Shown: positions 51,201 to 55,418, numbered from the stretch's first letter. The stretch: DNA of 64,000 nt from Tridacna crocea (GCA_943736015.1 OX031063.1:43664672-43728671); one strand, 5' to 3'. Notes: generated from the sequence alone by a model not told the origin. Numbers and translations are program-made.

Positions 51201-51201
51201 A
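30152..51201 (+). CDS. MGAT4B: Alpha-1,3-mannosyl-glycoprotein 4-beta-N-acetylglucosaminyltransferase (GnT-IV), 13 coding exons
   Basis: GnT-IV adds a beta1,4-linked GlcNAc from UDP-GlcNAc to the alpha1,3-mannose arm of complex N-glycans in the Golgi. Coding exons are listed separately; joined, they give 531 residues, close to the 535-548 known for vertebrate MGAT4A/B. Residues 1-10 are basic and cytosolic, about 11-27 ([16 protein letters not shown]) are the signal anchor, and about 40-78 form a coiled-coil-prone stem with NST and NGT sequons at 81 and 84. The GT54 domain holds SVVMGIPT (142-149), the acidic motif LEDDI (266-270), FSTLGFIG and PIDWLLDH (327-334). From about 390 comes the C-terminal lectin-like domain ([22 protein letters not shown]). 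Motifs [15 protein letters not shown] and TPAAGD recall vertebrate MGAT4B more than MGAT4A, though invertebrates may have one A/B-type gene. All intron phases agree and no stop interrupts. MITEs fill most introns. Confidence 0.95.
30283..30470 (-). repeat. Family A MITE, diverged, intron 1
   Basis: GTGTTACCAAATGACAAAAT, right arm GCAGACGACAAAATAAA, broken palindrome GGAGAAAATGCTGTTTG. Confidence 0.65.
30615..30843 (-). repeat. Family A MITE, first of a three-copy chain
   Basis: TTAACTCATTACCACACGAC to GGGAAAGGGTTAA. Perfect palindrome except AAAG for AATG near the end. Shares TTAA 30840-30843. Confidence 0.88.
30840..31067 (-). repeat. Family A MITE, AAATTGCT core, middle of chain
   Basis: TTAACCCTTTCCCAAATGAC to GGGAAAGTGTTAA, core GAAATTGCTGTTTACGAGCAATTTC. 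Both neighbours share its TTAAs. Confidence 0.87.
31064..31288 (+). repeat. Family A MITE, last of chain, inverted
   Basis: TTAACTCTTTCCCACACAGT to GAAAAAGAGTTAA. Opposite orientation to the two preceding copies, so it can pair with them in the transcript. Confidence 0.87.
31385..31621 (-). repeat. Family A MITE with partial duplication of palindrome arm
   Basis: TTAACTCTTTACCAAATTTT to GCTAAAGAGTTAA. AACATTGTGGGAAAA and AACACTGTGGGAAAA lie in tandem at 31487-31526. Confidence 0.8.
31750..31894. repeat. Family E hairpin element, left end eroded
   Basis: ACCCTATGTTGTGGGTATTC / GAGTACCCACAACATGG hairpin and right end TCACTCCCTCTATCCGG. Confidence 0.6.
32108..32322 (+). repeat. Family A MITE, diverged, first of three-copy chain
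   Basis: TTAACCCTCAAATCAGACTC, core GGTAACCAGTATTTTC, right arm GTTGACTAATGC. Shares TTAA 32319-32322. Confidence 0.72.
32319..32516 (+). repeat. Family A MITE, short right arm, middle of chain
   Basis: TTAACCCTTTACCAAACAAT, core GGAGAAAATGCTGGTTTCC / AGCATTTTCTCC; ends GTGTGGGTTAA. Confidence 0.83.
32513..32746 (+). repeat. Family A MITE, last of chain
   Basis: TTAACCCTTTACAAAACAGT to GTTAAAGGGTTAA. Very similar to its left neighbour through CATTTCATATGGGYCACATTG, so the two are recent relatives or a local duplication. Confidence 0.85.
32775..32925 (+). repeat. tRNA-headed SINE-like repeat, second type
   Basis: GCATGGATCAGTGGTAAAGT (A-box-like), GGCTCATAACTTGGAG, and body GAATGTCCTTTGGCAAGACAC. 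Same type as the reverse copy at 49650-49755. Confidence 0.5.
32990..33205 (-). repeat. Family A MITE with co-varied core
   Basis: TTAATTGTTTACCAAGCAGC to the shared TTAA 33202-33205. Core GAGAAAATTCCGGTTACC / AGAATTTTCTC: the normal GC of AATGC..GCATT is changed in both arms. Confidence 0.78.
33202..33431 (+). repeat. Family A MITE, full length, next to exon 2
   Basis: TTAACCCTTTACCACACAAT to GGTAAAGAGTTAA. Its end lies 28 bases before exon 2, so the branch-point zone may be in the MITE. Confidence 0.88.
33460..33619 (+). CDS. MGAT4B: MGAT4 coding exon 2
   Basis: Acceptor CTCCCTTGTTTTAG; encodes the stem ([22 protein letters not shown]) with coiled-coil heptads. Donor AATGG|GTACTG, ends two bases into a codon. 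Confidence 0.9.
33842..34032. repeat. Family E hairpin element
   Basis: AGAGTTCCAGATAGAGGGAG to CACTCCTTATCTGGAGCC with central ACCCTATGCTGTGGGTATTC / GTACCAGCAACATAGGG. The change at GCTGT is matched by AGCA in the other arm. Confidence 0.65.
34148..34298 (+). repeat. Family H repeat
   Basis: TTGAGCCATGCTCTTTGACA to GGCCCAGTCTACCTCATGA. Confidence 0.6.
34357..34511. repeat. Family A MITE, left arm on both sides
   Basis: Left arm (GCCACAAAAGTCTGACTC..GAACCTGAG), remnant palindrome, then a reversed left arm (CTCAGGGTTGTTAGAAGTCG..GTAAAGGCTTAA). The normal right arm is absent, so the element folds along its full length. Confidence 0.7.
34610..34776 (+). CDS. MGAT4B: MGAT4 coding exon 3
   Basis: Acceptor TTTTGATTGTACAG; encodes [20 protein letters not shown] and [13 protein letters not shown] with an NIT sequon. 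Donor GGAA|GTAAGA, ends one base into a codon. Confidence 0.92.
34789..35010 (+). repeat. Family A MITE with co-varied arms, 12 bases after exon 3
   Basis: TTAACCCTTCACCTTACAAT start. The palindrome reads GGGAACAGAAGAAAATGC / GCATTTTCTTCTGTTCCC: the private AACAGAAG is mirrored exactly in the second arm. 3' end degraded. Confidence 0.8.
35338..35563 (-). repeat. Family A MITE, diverged
   Basis: Right arm ATTTTGAACTTGCCCAAATG, core AAAAAATGCTGGCTACTAAC, ends GGTAAAGGGTTA. Confidence 0.65.
35673..35917 (+). repeat. Family A MITE, diverged
   Basis: TTAACCTGTTACCAAGTAAT, decayed palindrome, right arm TTGTTTGCAAATTC. Ends at TTAA 35914-35917, shared with the next copy. Confidence 0.6.
35914..36085 (-). 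repeat. Family A MITE lacking second palindrome arm
   Basis: TTAAGTCTTTACCAAACAAA through GGAGAAAATGCTGGTTA, then straight to AAAGTTGGGATTGTGTGG. About 60 bases are deleted from the hairpin centre. Confidence 0.78.
36180..36240. repeat. Family C core fragment
   Basis: GATCAAACTGCACATTCTGT followed by GCAGTTTGATCAAGATCTAC. The G-to-A change occurs in both arms. Confidence 0.6.
36384..36500 (-). repeat. Family A MITE right half
   Basis: TTTTAACTCTTTCCCAAATG, right arm, ends at AGAAAACATTG. Confidence 0.65.
36543..36765 (+). repeat. Family A MITE, near full length
   Basis: TTAATTTACTCTTTACCACA start, perfect palindrome about 36600-36665, ends GGTAAAAACTTGA with part of the right arm deleted. 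Confidence 0.83.
36783..37016. repeat. Family A MITE fragments
   Basis: A degraded palindrome (GGGGAAAATACTTGTGACAT), then a left-arm fragment from TTAATTCTTCACCC to GCTAATAGCCAGC. Confidence 0.5.
37018..37150 (-). repeat. Family A MITE right half
   Basis: TTTAACTATTTACCAAATGAC to GTGGGAAAAGGAGAAATG. Cut in the palindrome, next to the 30-base duplicate at 37152. Confidence 0.75.
37152..37181 (+). repeat. Direct repeat copy 1 (30 bases)
   Basis: TAATCAACAGACTAATTGAT plus TACCATTGTT, identical to 38094-38123. Confidence 0.9.
37180..37407 (+). repeat. Family A MITE, full length
   Basis: TTAACCCATTACCACACAAT to GGTAATTAGTTAA. Confidence 0.86.
37497..37672. repeat. Inverted repeat
   Basis: ATATTTGTTTTTTTTTTATG then GTGAAAGATCGAAATTTACTTCATC faces GATGAAATAAATTTCGATCTTTCATG and AAACAAATATTG. 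About 45-base imperfect arms. Confidence 0.65.
37672..38073. mobile_element. Half copy of the foldback element with outer inverted repeats
   Basis: 37742-37985 matches the centre and right half of the 57545-57994 element (GCAAACAAATT..CCCCGCCGTG). Outer TTTTTATTTCATGCTTT and AAAGCATGAAATAAAAA form a separate inverted repeat around it. Confidence 0.55.
38094..38123 (+). repeat. Direct repeat copy 2 (30 bases), before exon 4
   Basis: Identical to 37152-37181. Lies 11 bases upstream of exon 4, so it contains the likely branch-point region. Confidence 0.9.
38135..38268 (+). CDS. MGAT4B: MGAT4 coding exon 4
   Basis: Acceptor TTTACTATTCTAG; encodes [20 protein letters not shown] and LIIVFVAE, the first strand of the GT fold. 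Donor GAG|GTAAGA, phase 0. Confidence 0.93.
38541..38769 (+). repeat. Family A MITE, full length
   Basis: TTAACCCTATACCACACAAT to GGTAAAGGGTTAA. Palindrome ends AACATTTTGGG / CCTAAAATGC. Confidence 0.86.
39147..39371 (-). repeat. Family A MITE, full length
   Basis: TTAACTCATTATCAAAAGAC to GGTAATGGGTTAA. A TTTTGGGATGG/CTATATCAATATTCTGTCAG segment occurs on both sides (39057-39118 and 39436-39500), so the MITE lies within a local direct duplication. Confidence 0.84.
39589..39668 (+). repeat. Family A MITE left half
   Basis: TAATTCTTTACCACAGAATG to CATGGGAAAAGGA, then lost. Confidence 0.65.
39827..39876 (+). CDS. MGAT4B: MGAT4 coding exon 5
   Basis: Smallest internal exon. Acceptor TTTCCTGTATTTGTAG; encodes [16 protein letters not shown]. 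Donor AAAGA|GTAAGT. It joins exon 4 to exon 6 in frame. Confidence 0.88.
39928..40155 (+). repeat. Family A MITE, full length
   Basis: TTAACTCTTTACCAAACAAT to GGTAAAGAGTTAA, 51 bases after exon 5. Confidence 0.86.
40185..40396. repeat. Rearranged family A pieces
   Basis: GGATAGAAAGCATTATGGG and first palindrome arm, then a right arm to GGTAAAGAGTTAA (40338-40341), followed by a reversed left arm ending TAATGAGTTAA. Confidence 0.6.
40400..41215. other. Unassigned intronic stretch
   Basis: No family recognised. TTCTCCGTTC occurs twice near 40575-40605 and GGTGAACGGAGAAAGGAGAA near 41136-41155 is its partial inverse, so it may be an undescribed element of about 600 bases. Confidence 0.35.
41218..41425 (+). 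repeat. Family A MITE, near full length
   Basis: GCCTTTTACCACATAATGAC to GGTAAAGGGTTA; the CGTCTGCAAATGC segment is shortened. Confidence 0.8.
41445..41664 (+). repeat. Family A MITE, second palindrome arm shortened
   Basis: TTAACCCATTACCACACAAT to GGTAAAGGGTTAA; CAGCATTTTCTACGATG lacks about 12 bases. Confidence 0.86.
41685..41913 (+). repeat. Family A MITE, full length, 16 bases before exon 6
   Basis: TTAACCCATTACCACACAAT to GGTAATGAGTTAA. Only GGCCATATAATTACAG separates it from the exon, so the branch point must lie in the MITE. Confidence 0.9.
41930..42043 (+). CDS. MGAT4B: MGAT4 coding exon 6
   Basis: Acceptor ATATAATTACAG with a very weak pyrimidine tract; encodes [20 protein letters not shown] and FGDTKDRV. 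Donor GTTAG|GTAAGA. Confidence 0.92.
42085..42275 (-). repeat. Family A MITE, strongly diverged
   Basis: TACCAATGTCTAGACTGATC start, AAGCATTTGCTCCTTTTCCC palindrome remnant, CAGGGTCATTAGATCTGGGG reversed left arm. Confidence 0.45.
42321..42521. repeat. Family D palindromic MITE, full length
   Basis: TGGGACCGTATTCACCAACC to GGTGGTGAATACGGGCCCA, centre AGAAG..GCTAAAACC/GTTTAGCTAATCAGAAG. Confidence 0.75.
42581..42808 (+). repeat. Family A MITE, full length, co-varied CACTGT arms
   Basis: TTAACCCATTACCACACAAT to GGTAATGGGTTAA. The AACACTGTAGG arm is matched by CCACAGTGTT, versus AACATTGTGG elsewhere. Ends 41 bases before exon 7. Confidence 0.88.
42850..42925 (+). CDS. MGAT4B: MGAT4 coding exon 7
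   Basis: Acceptor TTTTGCATTTTCTTTTCAG; encodes [20 protein letters not shown] and FYYVQ. Donor ACAG|GTAGGT, phase 0. Confidence 0.93.
42938..43140. repeat. Family D half joined to a family A remnant
   Basis: GTATTCACCAACCATTTTGA through AACTTCTGATTGGCTAAAAC, then AGTAACCAGCATTTTCTC and a degraded right arm. Confidence 0.55.
43306..43460 (+). repeat. Family H repeat
   Basis: TATGAGCCATTCTCTGTGAA to GGACCAGTCTACCTCACAAA. Confidence 0.6.
43463..43735 (+). repeat. tRNA-headed SINE
   Basis: GGGTGGCTCAGTGGTGAGCG fits an RNA polymerase III A box and GAGTTCGATACC a B box. The body includes GTCGGTGGGTTTGGAAAG and TGTCACCGACCGCC and ends in AACCAACCAACCA. It is too degenerate and long for a functional tRNA gene. 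Confidence 0.7.
43825..44053 (+). repeat. Family A MITE, full length
   Basis: TTAACCCTTTACCCCACAAT to GGTAAAGGGTTAA; 54 bases before exon 8. Confidence 0.87.
44108..44222 (+). CDS. MGAT4B: MGAT4 coding exon 8 (acidic motif)
   Basis: Acceptor CTGTTTTTGTACAG; encodes [20 protein letters not shown] and [12 protein letters not shown]. The LEDD motif at residues 266-269 is the likely nucleotide-sugar metal site. Donor TATAG|GTAGGT. Confidence 0.94.
44324..44552 (+). repeat. Family A MITE, full length, CACTGT arms
   Basis: TTAACCCATTACCACACAAT to GGTGAAGAGTTAA; AAAACACTGTGGG pairs with CCCACAGTGTTTT. Confidence 0.88.
44690..44883 (-). repeat. Family A MITE, diverged
   Basis: TAGATGACAATCTAGATGTG, core AAAATGCTGGTTTCCAGC, ends GGTAAAAGGCTGA. 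Confidence 0.68.
45020..45245 (-). repeat. Family A MITE, full length
   Basis: TTAATTCTCTACCAAACAAC to GGTAAAGAGTTTAA. Confidence 0.84.
45358..45435 (+). repeat. Family A palindrome fragment
   Basis: CTTTCGAAAACAATGTGGG, core AAAATACTGGCCACCAGTATTTT. The TAC/GTA change is present in both arms. Confidence 0.65.
45493..45623 (+). CDS. MGAT4B: MGAT4 coding exon 9
   Basis: Acceptor TTTTTTTTGTTTTTTCAG; encodes [20 protein letters not shown] and KPIDWLLDH. Donor ACA|GTATGT, phase 0. Confidence 0.94.
45684..45874. repeat. Family D palindromic MITE, diverged
   Basis: TAAGAATATTGTGTTATTC.. to GTGTGGTGAATAAGGACC, centre GGCTAAACCATTTGGTTTAA CC. Confidence 0.65.
45958..46065 (+). CDS. MGAT4B: MGAT4 coding exon 10
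   Basis: Acceptor TTTCTTTTTATTTATTACAG; encodes [20 protein letters not shown] and [10 protein letters not shown]. Donor TTGAAG|GTAAGT, phase 0. Confidence 0.94.
46136..46364 (-). repeat. Family B MITE, full length
   Basis: TTAACCCTTTACCCCATAAG, palindrome AATTGCTCGTCACGAGCAATT, ends GAGTAAAGGGTTTA. Confidence 0.82.
46365..46465 (+). repeat. Family A fragment abutting family B
   Basis: ATCATGCAATGCTGAGGTTT left arm, then TTCTCTCCTTTTCCAACAAT. Most of the palindrome core and right arm are missing. Confidence 0.55.
46640..46813 (+). repeat. Family A MITE, 3' truncated
   Basis: TTTAACCCATGACTAAACAA to AATCTGCAAATGCTTTCAAG. Confidence 0.72.
46884..47692 (+). mobile_element. Family I element, intron 10
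   Basis: TGCTCACCTGAGCACAAAGT start, repeated GGTCAGAATG/CAAGTTC..GGGTCA units of about 120 bases, end CTCAGGTGAGCACTTAAGGC and GAGCCATGATGG. Its end is 9 bases from exon 11, so the acceptor tract is built at its edge. Confidence 0.62.
47702..47895 (+). CDS. MGAT4B: MGAT4 coding exon 11
   Basis: Acceptor ATGGTTTCTTTCAG; encodes [20 protein letters not shown] and [16 protein letters not shown], the start of the C-terminal lectin-like region. Donor GCCAG|GTAACA. Confidence 0.94.
47978..48108 (+). repeat. Family H repeat
   Basis: TATGATCCATGCTCTGTGAA to CTATTGGTAAACTT; the 3' third is missing. Confidence 0.55.
48113..48341 (-). repeat. Family A MITE, CACTGT arms, first of A-A-B chain
   Basis: TTAACTCTTTACCAAACGAC to GGTAATTGGTTAA; AACACTGTGGG / CCTACAGTGTT. 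Confidence 0.88.
48338..48573 (-). repeat. Family A MITE, middle of A-A-B chain
   Basis: TTAACTCTTTACCACATGGC to GGTAATGGGTTAA. Shares its TTAA with family A on the left and family B on the right. Confidence 0.83.
48570..48717 (-). repeat. Family B MITE, truncated at hairpin centre
   Basis: TTAACCCTTTACCCCATAAG to GAAATTGCTCGTCACGAGC; the second half is gone. Confidence 0.8.
48891..49067. repeat. Family D palindromic MITE, right end shortened
   Basis: GTCTGTATTAACCAACAACT to GAATATAGACCCTG, centre GCTAAACCATTTGGTTGGTT TAGC. Ends 54 bases before exon 12. Confidence 0.68.
49122..49341 (+). CDS. MGAT4B: MGAT4 coding exon 12
   Basis: Acceptor TTTTCTGTGTTTTCAG; encodes [20 protein letters not shown] and LETWVLISE of the C-terminal domain. 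Donor GAG|GTAAGG, phase 0. Confidence 0.93.
49411..49600. repeat. Family E hairpin element, full length
   Basis: AGAGCTCCAGATAAGAGGGA to CCCTCTATCTGGAGCTCT, with central hairpin ACCCTATGTTGTGGGTGTTC / GAGTACCCACAACATAGGGT. Confidence 0.75.
49650..49755 (-). repeat. tRNA-headed SINE-like repeat, second type
   Basis: On the minus strand: GTCCTGCATGGCACAGTGGT then AAAGCGTTAGACCCGTAACC and body TGTCCTTGGTCAAGACAC. Same type as 32775-32925. Confidence 0.55.
49760..50200. other. Unassigned intronic stretch
   Basis: AT-rich intron 12 sequence without recognised repeat or exon. Confidence 0.5.
50215..50365 (+). repeat. Family A MITE fragment, AAATTGC core variant
   Basis: AAGAAGAAGGCTTTTGAAAA, core GAAATTGCCTGAAGCAAGCA ATTTC, second arm decayed. 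Confidence 0.58.
50364..50815 (+). repeat. Family A MITE split by a SINE
   Basis: TTAACTCTTTACCACACAAT to GGTAATGAGTTAA. Interrupted in the right arm at CTTTTTGGACCAG, which is duplicated around the insertion. Confidence 0.86.
50564..50772 (+). repeat. tRNA-headed SINE with 13-base target duplication
   Basis: CTTTTTGGACCAG at 50551-50563 and again at 50773-50785. Between them lies a SINE of the 43463 type: TCATGACCTGGTGGTTGTGG, GTCGGTGGC, CACCGACCGCC, CAACCAACCA tail. The A-box part is deleted. Confidence 0.82.
51169..51201 (+). CDS. MGAT4B: MGAT4 coding exon 13 and stop
   Basis: Acceptor TTTCAATCTTCTTTCAG; encodes [10 protein letters not shown] then TGA at 51199-51201. The IHI strand aligns with the EIHIKK-type C-terminus of the family. 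Confidence 0.9.
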   Translation: MHIVERKKGS

Positions 51202-51310
51202 CAGTAGCCAAGATGTGTCAGATTTAAAGCACAGGTTATGCAATGATAGAAAGTTGTGTCAGACTTAAAAGATTTCTGTGTTCAGGTTGTTCGCTCCTCC
51301 TGGTGCCCCC

Positions 51311-51515
51311 CTAACTCTTTACCAAACCAAATTGAAAGCAAATTGCCAAAGTAACTATAGCCTGAATGATGATTTCTGCCTTTTATAAGACAGGAAGCAC
51401 TGTTAAAAAAAGGAGAAAATACTAGTTACCAGCATTTTCTCCTTTTCCCAAAGTGTTTTCAGAAGGTTTCGTCCTCAGGGCCATTGAACTGATGCATTAT
51501 AGGTAAAGGGATAAA
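51311..51515 (-). repeat. Family A MITE, diverged, in the presumed 3' UTR
   Basis: CTAACTCTTTACCAAACCAA to GGTAAAGGGATAA; core AAAATACTAGTTACCAGC. Confidence 0.68.
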
Positions 51516-51522
51516 ACTTATG

Positions 51523-51528
51523 AATAAA
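51523..51528 (+). promoter_or_regulatory. Candidate polyadenylation signal for MGAT4
   Basis: First AATAAA after the stop, 322 bases downstream. If used, the mature mRNA contains the family A copy at 51311. Confidence 0.3.
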
Positions 51529-51660
51529 CTCTTCTCTGGAATTTTTTAGACCCAGCTGTGAAAACTTTGTTTTTCCTCTAATCTATCACCCCCAGGGAAA
51601 GTACAGTCATTCATTTTTTTTCTCATGAATTGTCTATTGGATGTTAGATCGTACCTTTAT

Positions 51661-51765
51661 CTGGGACAGTATTCACCAACCATCCTAAGTTCAAATTTAA
51701 TTCTAGGTTTCAAAACTAGACACCTTATGGCTGAATTTTTCTCTTTTAGCTAATCCAATTGTTAG
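51661..51765. repeat. Family D fragment, diverged
   Basis: TGGGACAGTATTCACCAACC then decayed sequence with GCTAATCC. Confidence 0.45.
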
Positions 51766-51812
51766 TTTAAGGATTGTGTGGTAATGGGTTAATTCTAATT
51801 AAAGAATTAGAA

Positions 51813-52042
51813 TTATTCCATTACCACGCAGTCCCTAATTTTGATGACCCTGAGGAAGAAGCCTTTAGAAAACATTGTGGGAAAAGGAGAAAATGCTGGT
51901 TACAAGCATTTTCTCCTTTTCCCACAATGTTTTCTAATCTTTACAAGGCCAATTTCTAATTCTCAGTCACTTTTATTTTGTCATCTGCAAATTCTTTCGA
52001 TTTGGACAAGTCTAAAAATATTGTCGTTTGGTAATGAGTTAA
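51813..52042 (+). repeat. Family A MITE, full length
   Basis: ATTCCATTACCACGCAGTCC to GGTAATGAGTTAA. Just before it (51765-51792) is the end of another copy (GGATTGTGTGGTAATGGGTT AA), and TTCTAATT/AATTAGAA lies between. Confidence 0.85.
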
Positions 52043-52125
52043 TATTTAGAATTATTGACAAATGCCATTCCTAATGCTAATAGTGTTACGTTGCACAGCA
52101 AAATGTTGCATTATTGTCTACATTT

Positions 52126-52303
52126 ATAACTTTTTACCACATAGCAAAATTTGAATCTTGTCAACAATGAAAGCACCCGCAGATGACAAAAATAGATGTA
52201 GTTCAATTGATGGAAAATGCATGTTCTCAGTTTCCCACCATGTTTTCAAAAGACTTCTTCATTAGGTTTGTTAAAACTCGGGTTTGTGTGGTACAGAGTA
52301 AAT
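52126..52303 (-). repeat. Family A MITE, diverged
   Basis: TAACTTTTTACCACATAGCA, GCAGATGACAAAAATAGATG; the palindrome is reduced to GAAAATGC..GTTTCCC. Confidence 0.6.
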
Positions 52304-52586
52304 CATAATTTGACTTTTTACCAAACAACAGCATTTTAGCTTATCTGCATTGTCTTTGATGGGATGTGCAATCTGATTTTAGATCTACACTGTGCAGTTT
52401 CTGCCTCCTCCCCACTCCCCTCCCCACCTCGCTCCAGAAAACAACATCAACAGAAAAGCAAACAAAAAACAGCAAGTCCAAATAGGTGCTATAATTTAGG
52501 GTCATGTTACTAAAATTTTTAAATGCTTTGAGTTAATATTTATCTCTCATTGACATAAATTTTTGAACATTGTTTGTAGAAAGAAT

Positions 52587-52805
52587 TTAACCCTTTACTC
52601 CATAGATACTAATTTCTACGCATTGCTTTTAGGAGCCTTTGGAAAACATTGTGGCAAAAGGTGAAATTGCTCGTGACGAGCAATTTCACCTTTGCCACAA
52701 TGTTTTCAATGCTATCAAAAGGTGTCATATATACTTAAGAAACGGCTTCATCCTTGCTATTATTTAGGGTCAACCATAGAAATGCCTTATGGGGTAAAGG
52801 GTTAA
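52587..52805 (+). repeat. Family B MITE, full length
   Basis: TTAACCCTTTACTCCATAGA to GGGTAAAGGGTTAA, palindrome AATTGCTCGTGACGAGCAATT. Confidence 0.86.
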
Positions 52806-52814
52806 GTCTTTACC

Positions 52815-53020
52815 AGAGAAGCTGGCTGAAAAGCTTAGTGGTTAGTGTATCTGACTTGTGACCTGTTGGTTAGAGATTCGATATCTGGTTCAGACCAATT
52901 CCTTTGCAGAGATTTTTCACCTCACACCTCATCTGCCTGTGAGAAAAACAGTGACTACAAAAGAAAGTTATGTCCATACTTGTGTAAGGAAGCCTTGAAA
53001 CACATGTGTAGGGGCATTGG
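52815..53020 (+). repeat. tRNA-headed SINE, diverged
   Basis: AAGCTTAGTGGTTAGTGTAT and AGATTCGATATC box-like motifs, body AAAGAAAGTTATGTCC and GAAACACATGTGT as in the 43463 copy. Confidence 0.6.
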
Positions 53021-53044
53021 TTAACAGTGTTTTCTCCTTTTCCC

Positions 53045-53270
53045 TTGAACCATTACCGCACAATCCCTACTTTTGACGACCCTGAGAAAGAAGCCTTTGG
53101 AAAACATTGTGGGAAAAGGAGAAAATCCTGGTAACCAGCATTTTCTCCTTTTCCAACAATGTTTTCTGGTCTTCACAAAACAAATTTCAAATTGTCAGTT
53201 ACTTTTATTTTGTCGTCTTCAAATGTTTTCGATTTGGACAAGCCTAAAATATTGTTGTTTGGTAATGAGA
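53045..53270 (+). repeat. Family A MITE, near full length
   Basis: TTGAACCATTACCGCACAAT to GGTAATGAG. Directly followed by a reversed left-arm fragment to 53335. Confidence 0.83.
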
Positions 53271-53277
53271 CTAATAT

Positions 53278-53335
53278 TTTCCAGTGCTTTCTCTGTCAGG
53301 GTCATTAAAACTCTGGATACTGTAGTTAAGGGTTA
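53278..53335 (-). repeat. Family A left-arm fragment
   Basis: TTTCTCTGTCAGGGTCATTA to AGTTAAGGGTTAA. Confidence 0.6.
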
Positions 53336-53475
53336 AAGGAATACACTTTATTGTAGATGAACAGTTTTCAATATTTGATAGATAGATAGATATTTCAATG
53401 AAATTGAAAATAATTTTAATTCATTACCCAAACATAAAGTTTTTGGCTTGTCCAAATTGTATGTTACAGATTCTG

Positions 53476-53784
53476 TTAAGTCTTTGCTAAACCACAAGAT
53501 TTCAGACTGGTCCCAAATTGAAAGCATTTGCAGAAAACAAATTGAATGTGACTAAAGAATTGAAATTTGTTTTAGGTAGGGAAAAATGGTCCCAAATTGA
53601 AAGCATTTGAAGACAACAAATTGAATGTGAGTAAAGAATTGAAATTTGTTTTAAGTAGGGAAGAAAACATTGTGGGAAAAGGAGAAAATGCTGGTTACCA
53701 GCATTTTCTCCTTTTCCCACAGTGTTTTCAAAAGGCCTCTTTTAAAGGGATGTTAGAAGTCCGGATTATGTCGTAAAGGGTTAA
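53476..53784 (-). repeat. Family A MITE with 77-base internal tandem duplication
   Basis: TTAAGTCTTTGCTAAACCAC to GTAAAGGGTTAA. TGGTCCCAAATTGAAAGC through GTAGGGAA occurs at about 53510-53586 and 53587-53664, so the right arm is doubled. Confidence 0.82.
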
Positions 53785-53841
53785 CAGCAAACTAGATTTT
53801 TTCTTAAAATGTCCAAATAAAAAACTTTTGCAGACTGCATG

Positions 53842-54070
53842 TTAACCCATTACCACACAATCCCTACTTTTGACGCCCCTGAGAAAGAAACCTATAGAAA
53901 ACATTGTGGGAAAGGAGAAAATGCTTGTAACCAGCATTTTTTCCTTTTCCCACAATGTTTTCCACCCTTCACAAAACAAATTTCAAATTTTCAGTCACTT
54001 TTATTTTGTCGTCTGCAAATGCTTTCAGTTTGGACAAGCCTAAAATATTGTCGTTTGGAAAAGAGTTGAT
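53842..54070 (+). repeat. Family A MITE, full length
   Basis: TTAACCCATTACCACACAAT to GGAAAAGAGTTGA. Confidence 0.87.
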
Positions 54071-54099
54071 ATAGGTTGAATGGTTTGATTTACATGCAA

Positions 54100-54415
54100 G
54101 GGCAGAAAATTCTTCAGAAAGAGGGAAAAATGCTGGTAACAAGCATTTCCTCTCTTGTTCACAGTGTTTTCTACACTAAGACAGAGATTATCATTTTGGC
54201 AACAGTTGATTTGTTTTCTGCGAAATGTTTTCAGTTAGTCATGTCAGAAAATTTCTAAGTTGATACAGAGTTATTACTTGAAGAAACATTGTATATGTGT
54301 AATTGTTCCACATTTGGCTATCGCTCTGCATATTTGACCCTTTCTACCAATTTGCATTCTGTAAATGCTTTTAATTTGGAGAAGTTAAAAAAAGTCTGTT
54401 TGGTACAAAGTTAAC
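54100..54415 (+). repeat. Diverged family A pieces
   Basis: AAATGCTGGTAACAAGCATTT palindrome, then right arm fading. A right-end piece at 54340-54415 ends GGTACAAAGTTAA. Confidence 0.55.
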
Positions 54416-54711
54416 ATGTTACAATTTGGCTTTTTTCACCTGTGTAGTATACAGCTTTAAAAAACTGTGGAAAAAAAGCAATTACTTGTCTCAAGCAGTA
54501 ATATTGCTTTGCTCTCCAGTGTTTTTTTTTTTTTAATCAATTTTTAGTATTAGACTTCAAAATATAGGCCAATCTGCTCTGAGATTGGCTTGGAAAGAAA
54601 AATGTTTAGAGTGTGCAGGTAAAAGAGACACCAGAAAAGCACTGACAGTAGCACTGGCATAGGGATATAACTGAAATAATGTTGAAACAGCATTTAACAG
54701 CATACAACCAG

Positions 54712-54925
54712 TCAACAGAATCTTACACTTGCCCAACTGGAAAGCATGTGCAGATGACAATCTAGGTATTGCTATGAATGATTGGATTTGCGTTTGAAGG
54801 GGTAGAAAGTTTGGGAAAAGGGGGGAAAAAAAGGTGGGTACCAGCATTTCCTCCTTTTTCCACTATCTTTTCAAAAGCCTTCCTTCTTAACAAGATTAAG
54901 AGATTGTATTGTGTGCTAATAGGTG
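54712..54925 (-). repeat. Family A MITE, diverged
   Basis: GTCAACAGAATCTTACACTT, GCAGATGACAATCTAGG, palindrome arm GGTGGGTACCAGC; ends GTGCTAATAGGTGAA. Confidence 0.6.
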
Positions 54926-54929
54926 AATG

Positions 54930-55415
54930 GAATGGTTGTTTAAGCTGTCAAGCTTTAATGTTTAAGATATATTTTCCTTTTTGTTAGATCACTTTTTTTC
55001 TATTTGCATGTTTAGATTTTTAATGAAAATGTACACAGAATCTTTCTTTGTAATTATACTGTATATGTATTTATTGTCAATGAAAGCATTTTTTGCATCG
55101 ATACTTACATCAGCTTAGACTTTGCAATGCATAAAAGCTGTCGGTGTTTTGTTCCCATATCGTAAACTATCATAAACATTTGTGTTTGTTTTGGTGAGAC
55201 TCTAGTGGGCAATTTCAAAAACAATAAGACAACTATTGTTGTGTGATAACAGCAATTTTTTACAGTTTATAGATTGTTTTCTTGATCTTTTTCTTTATCA
55301 CTTTGCCATATTGTTTGTTATTTTCCTTTGGAAGCTTTTAAGTTTATATATTGAGGTGTTCAGAAAGAGCAAGTATAGCATCAATTTAGTGCTTAGTGGT
55401 AATTTAGTCACAGCC
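54930..55415. other. Unassigned stretch
   Basis: AT-rich, low in repeats. It might hold 3' UTR sequence of MGAT4 if a distal polyadenylation site is used, but no strong signal decides this. Confidence 0.4.
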
Positions 55416-55418
55416 ATC

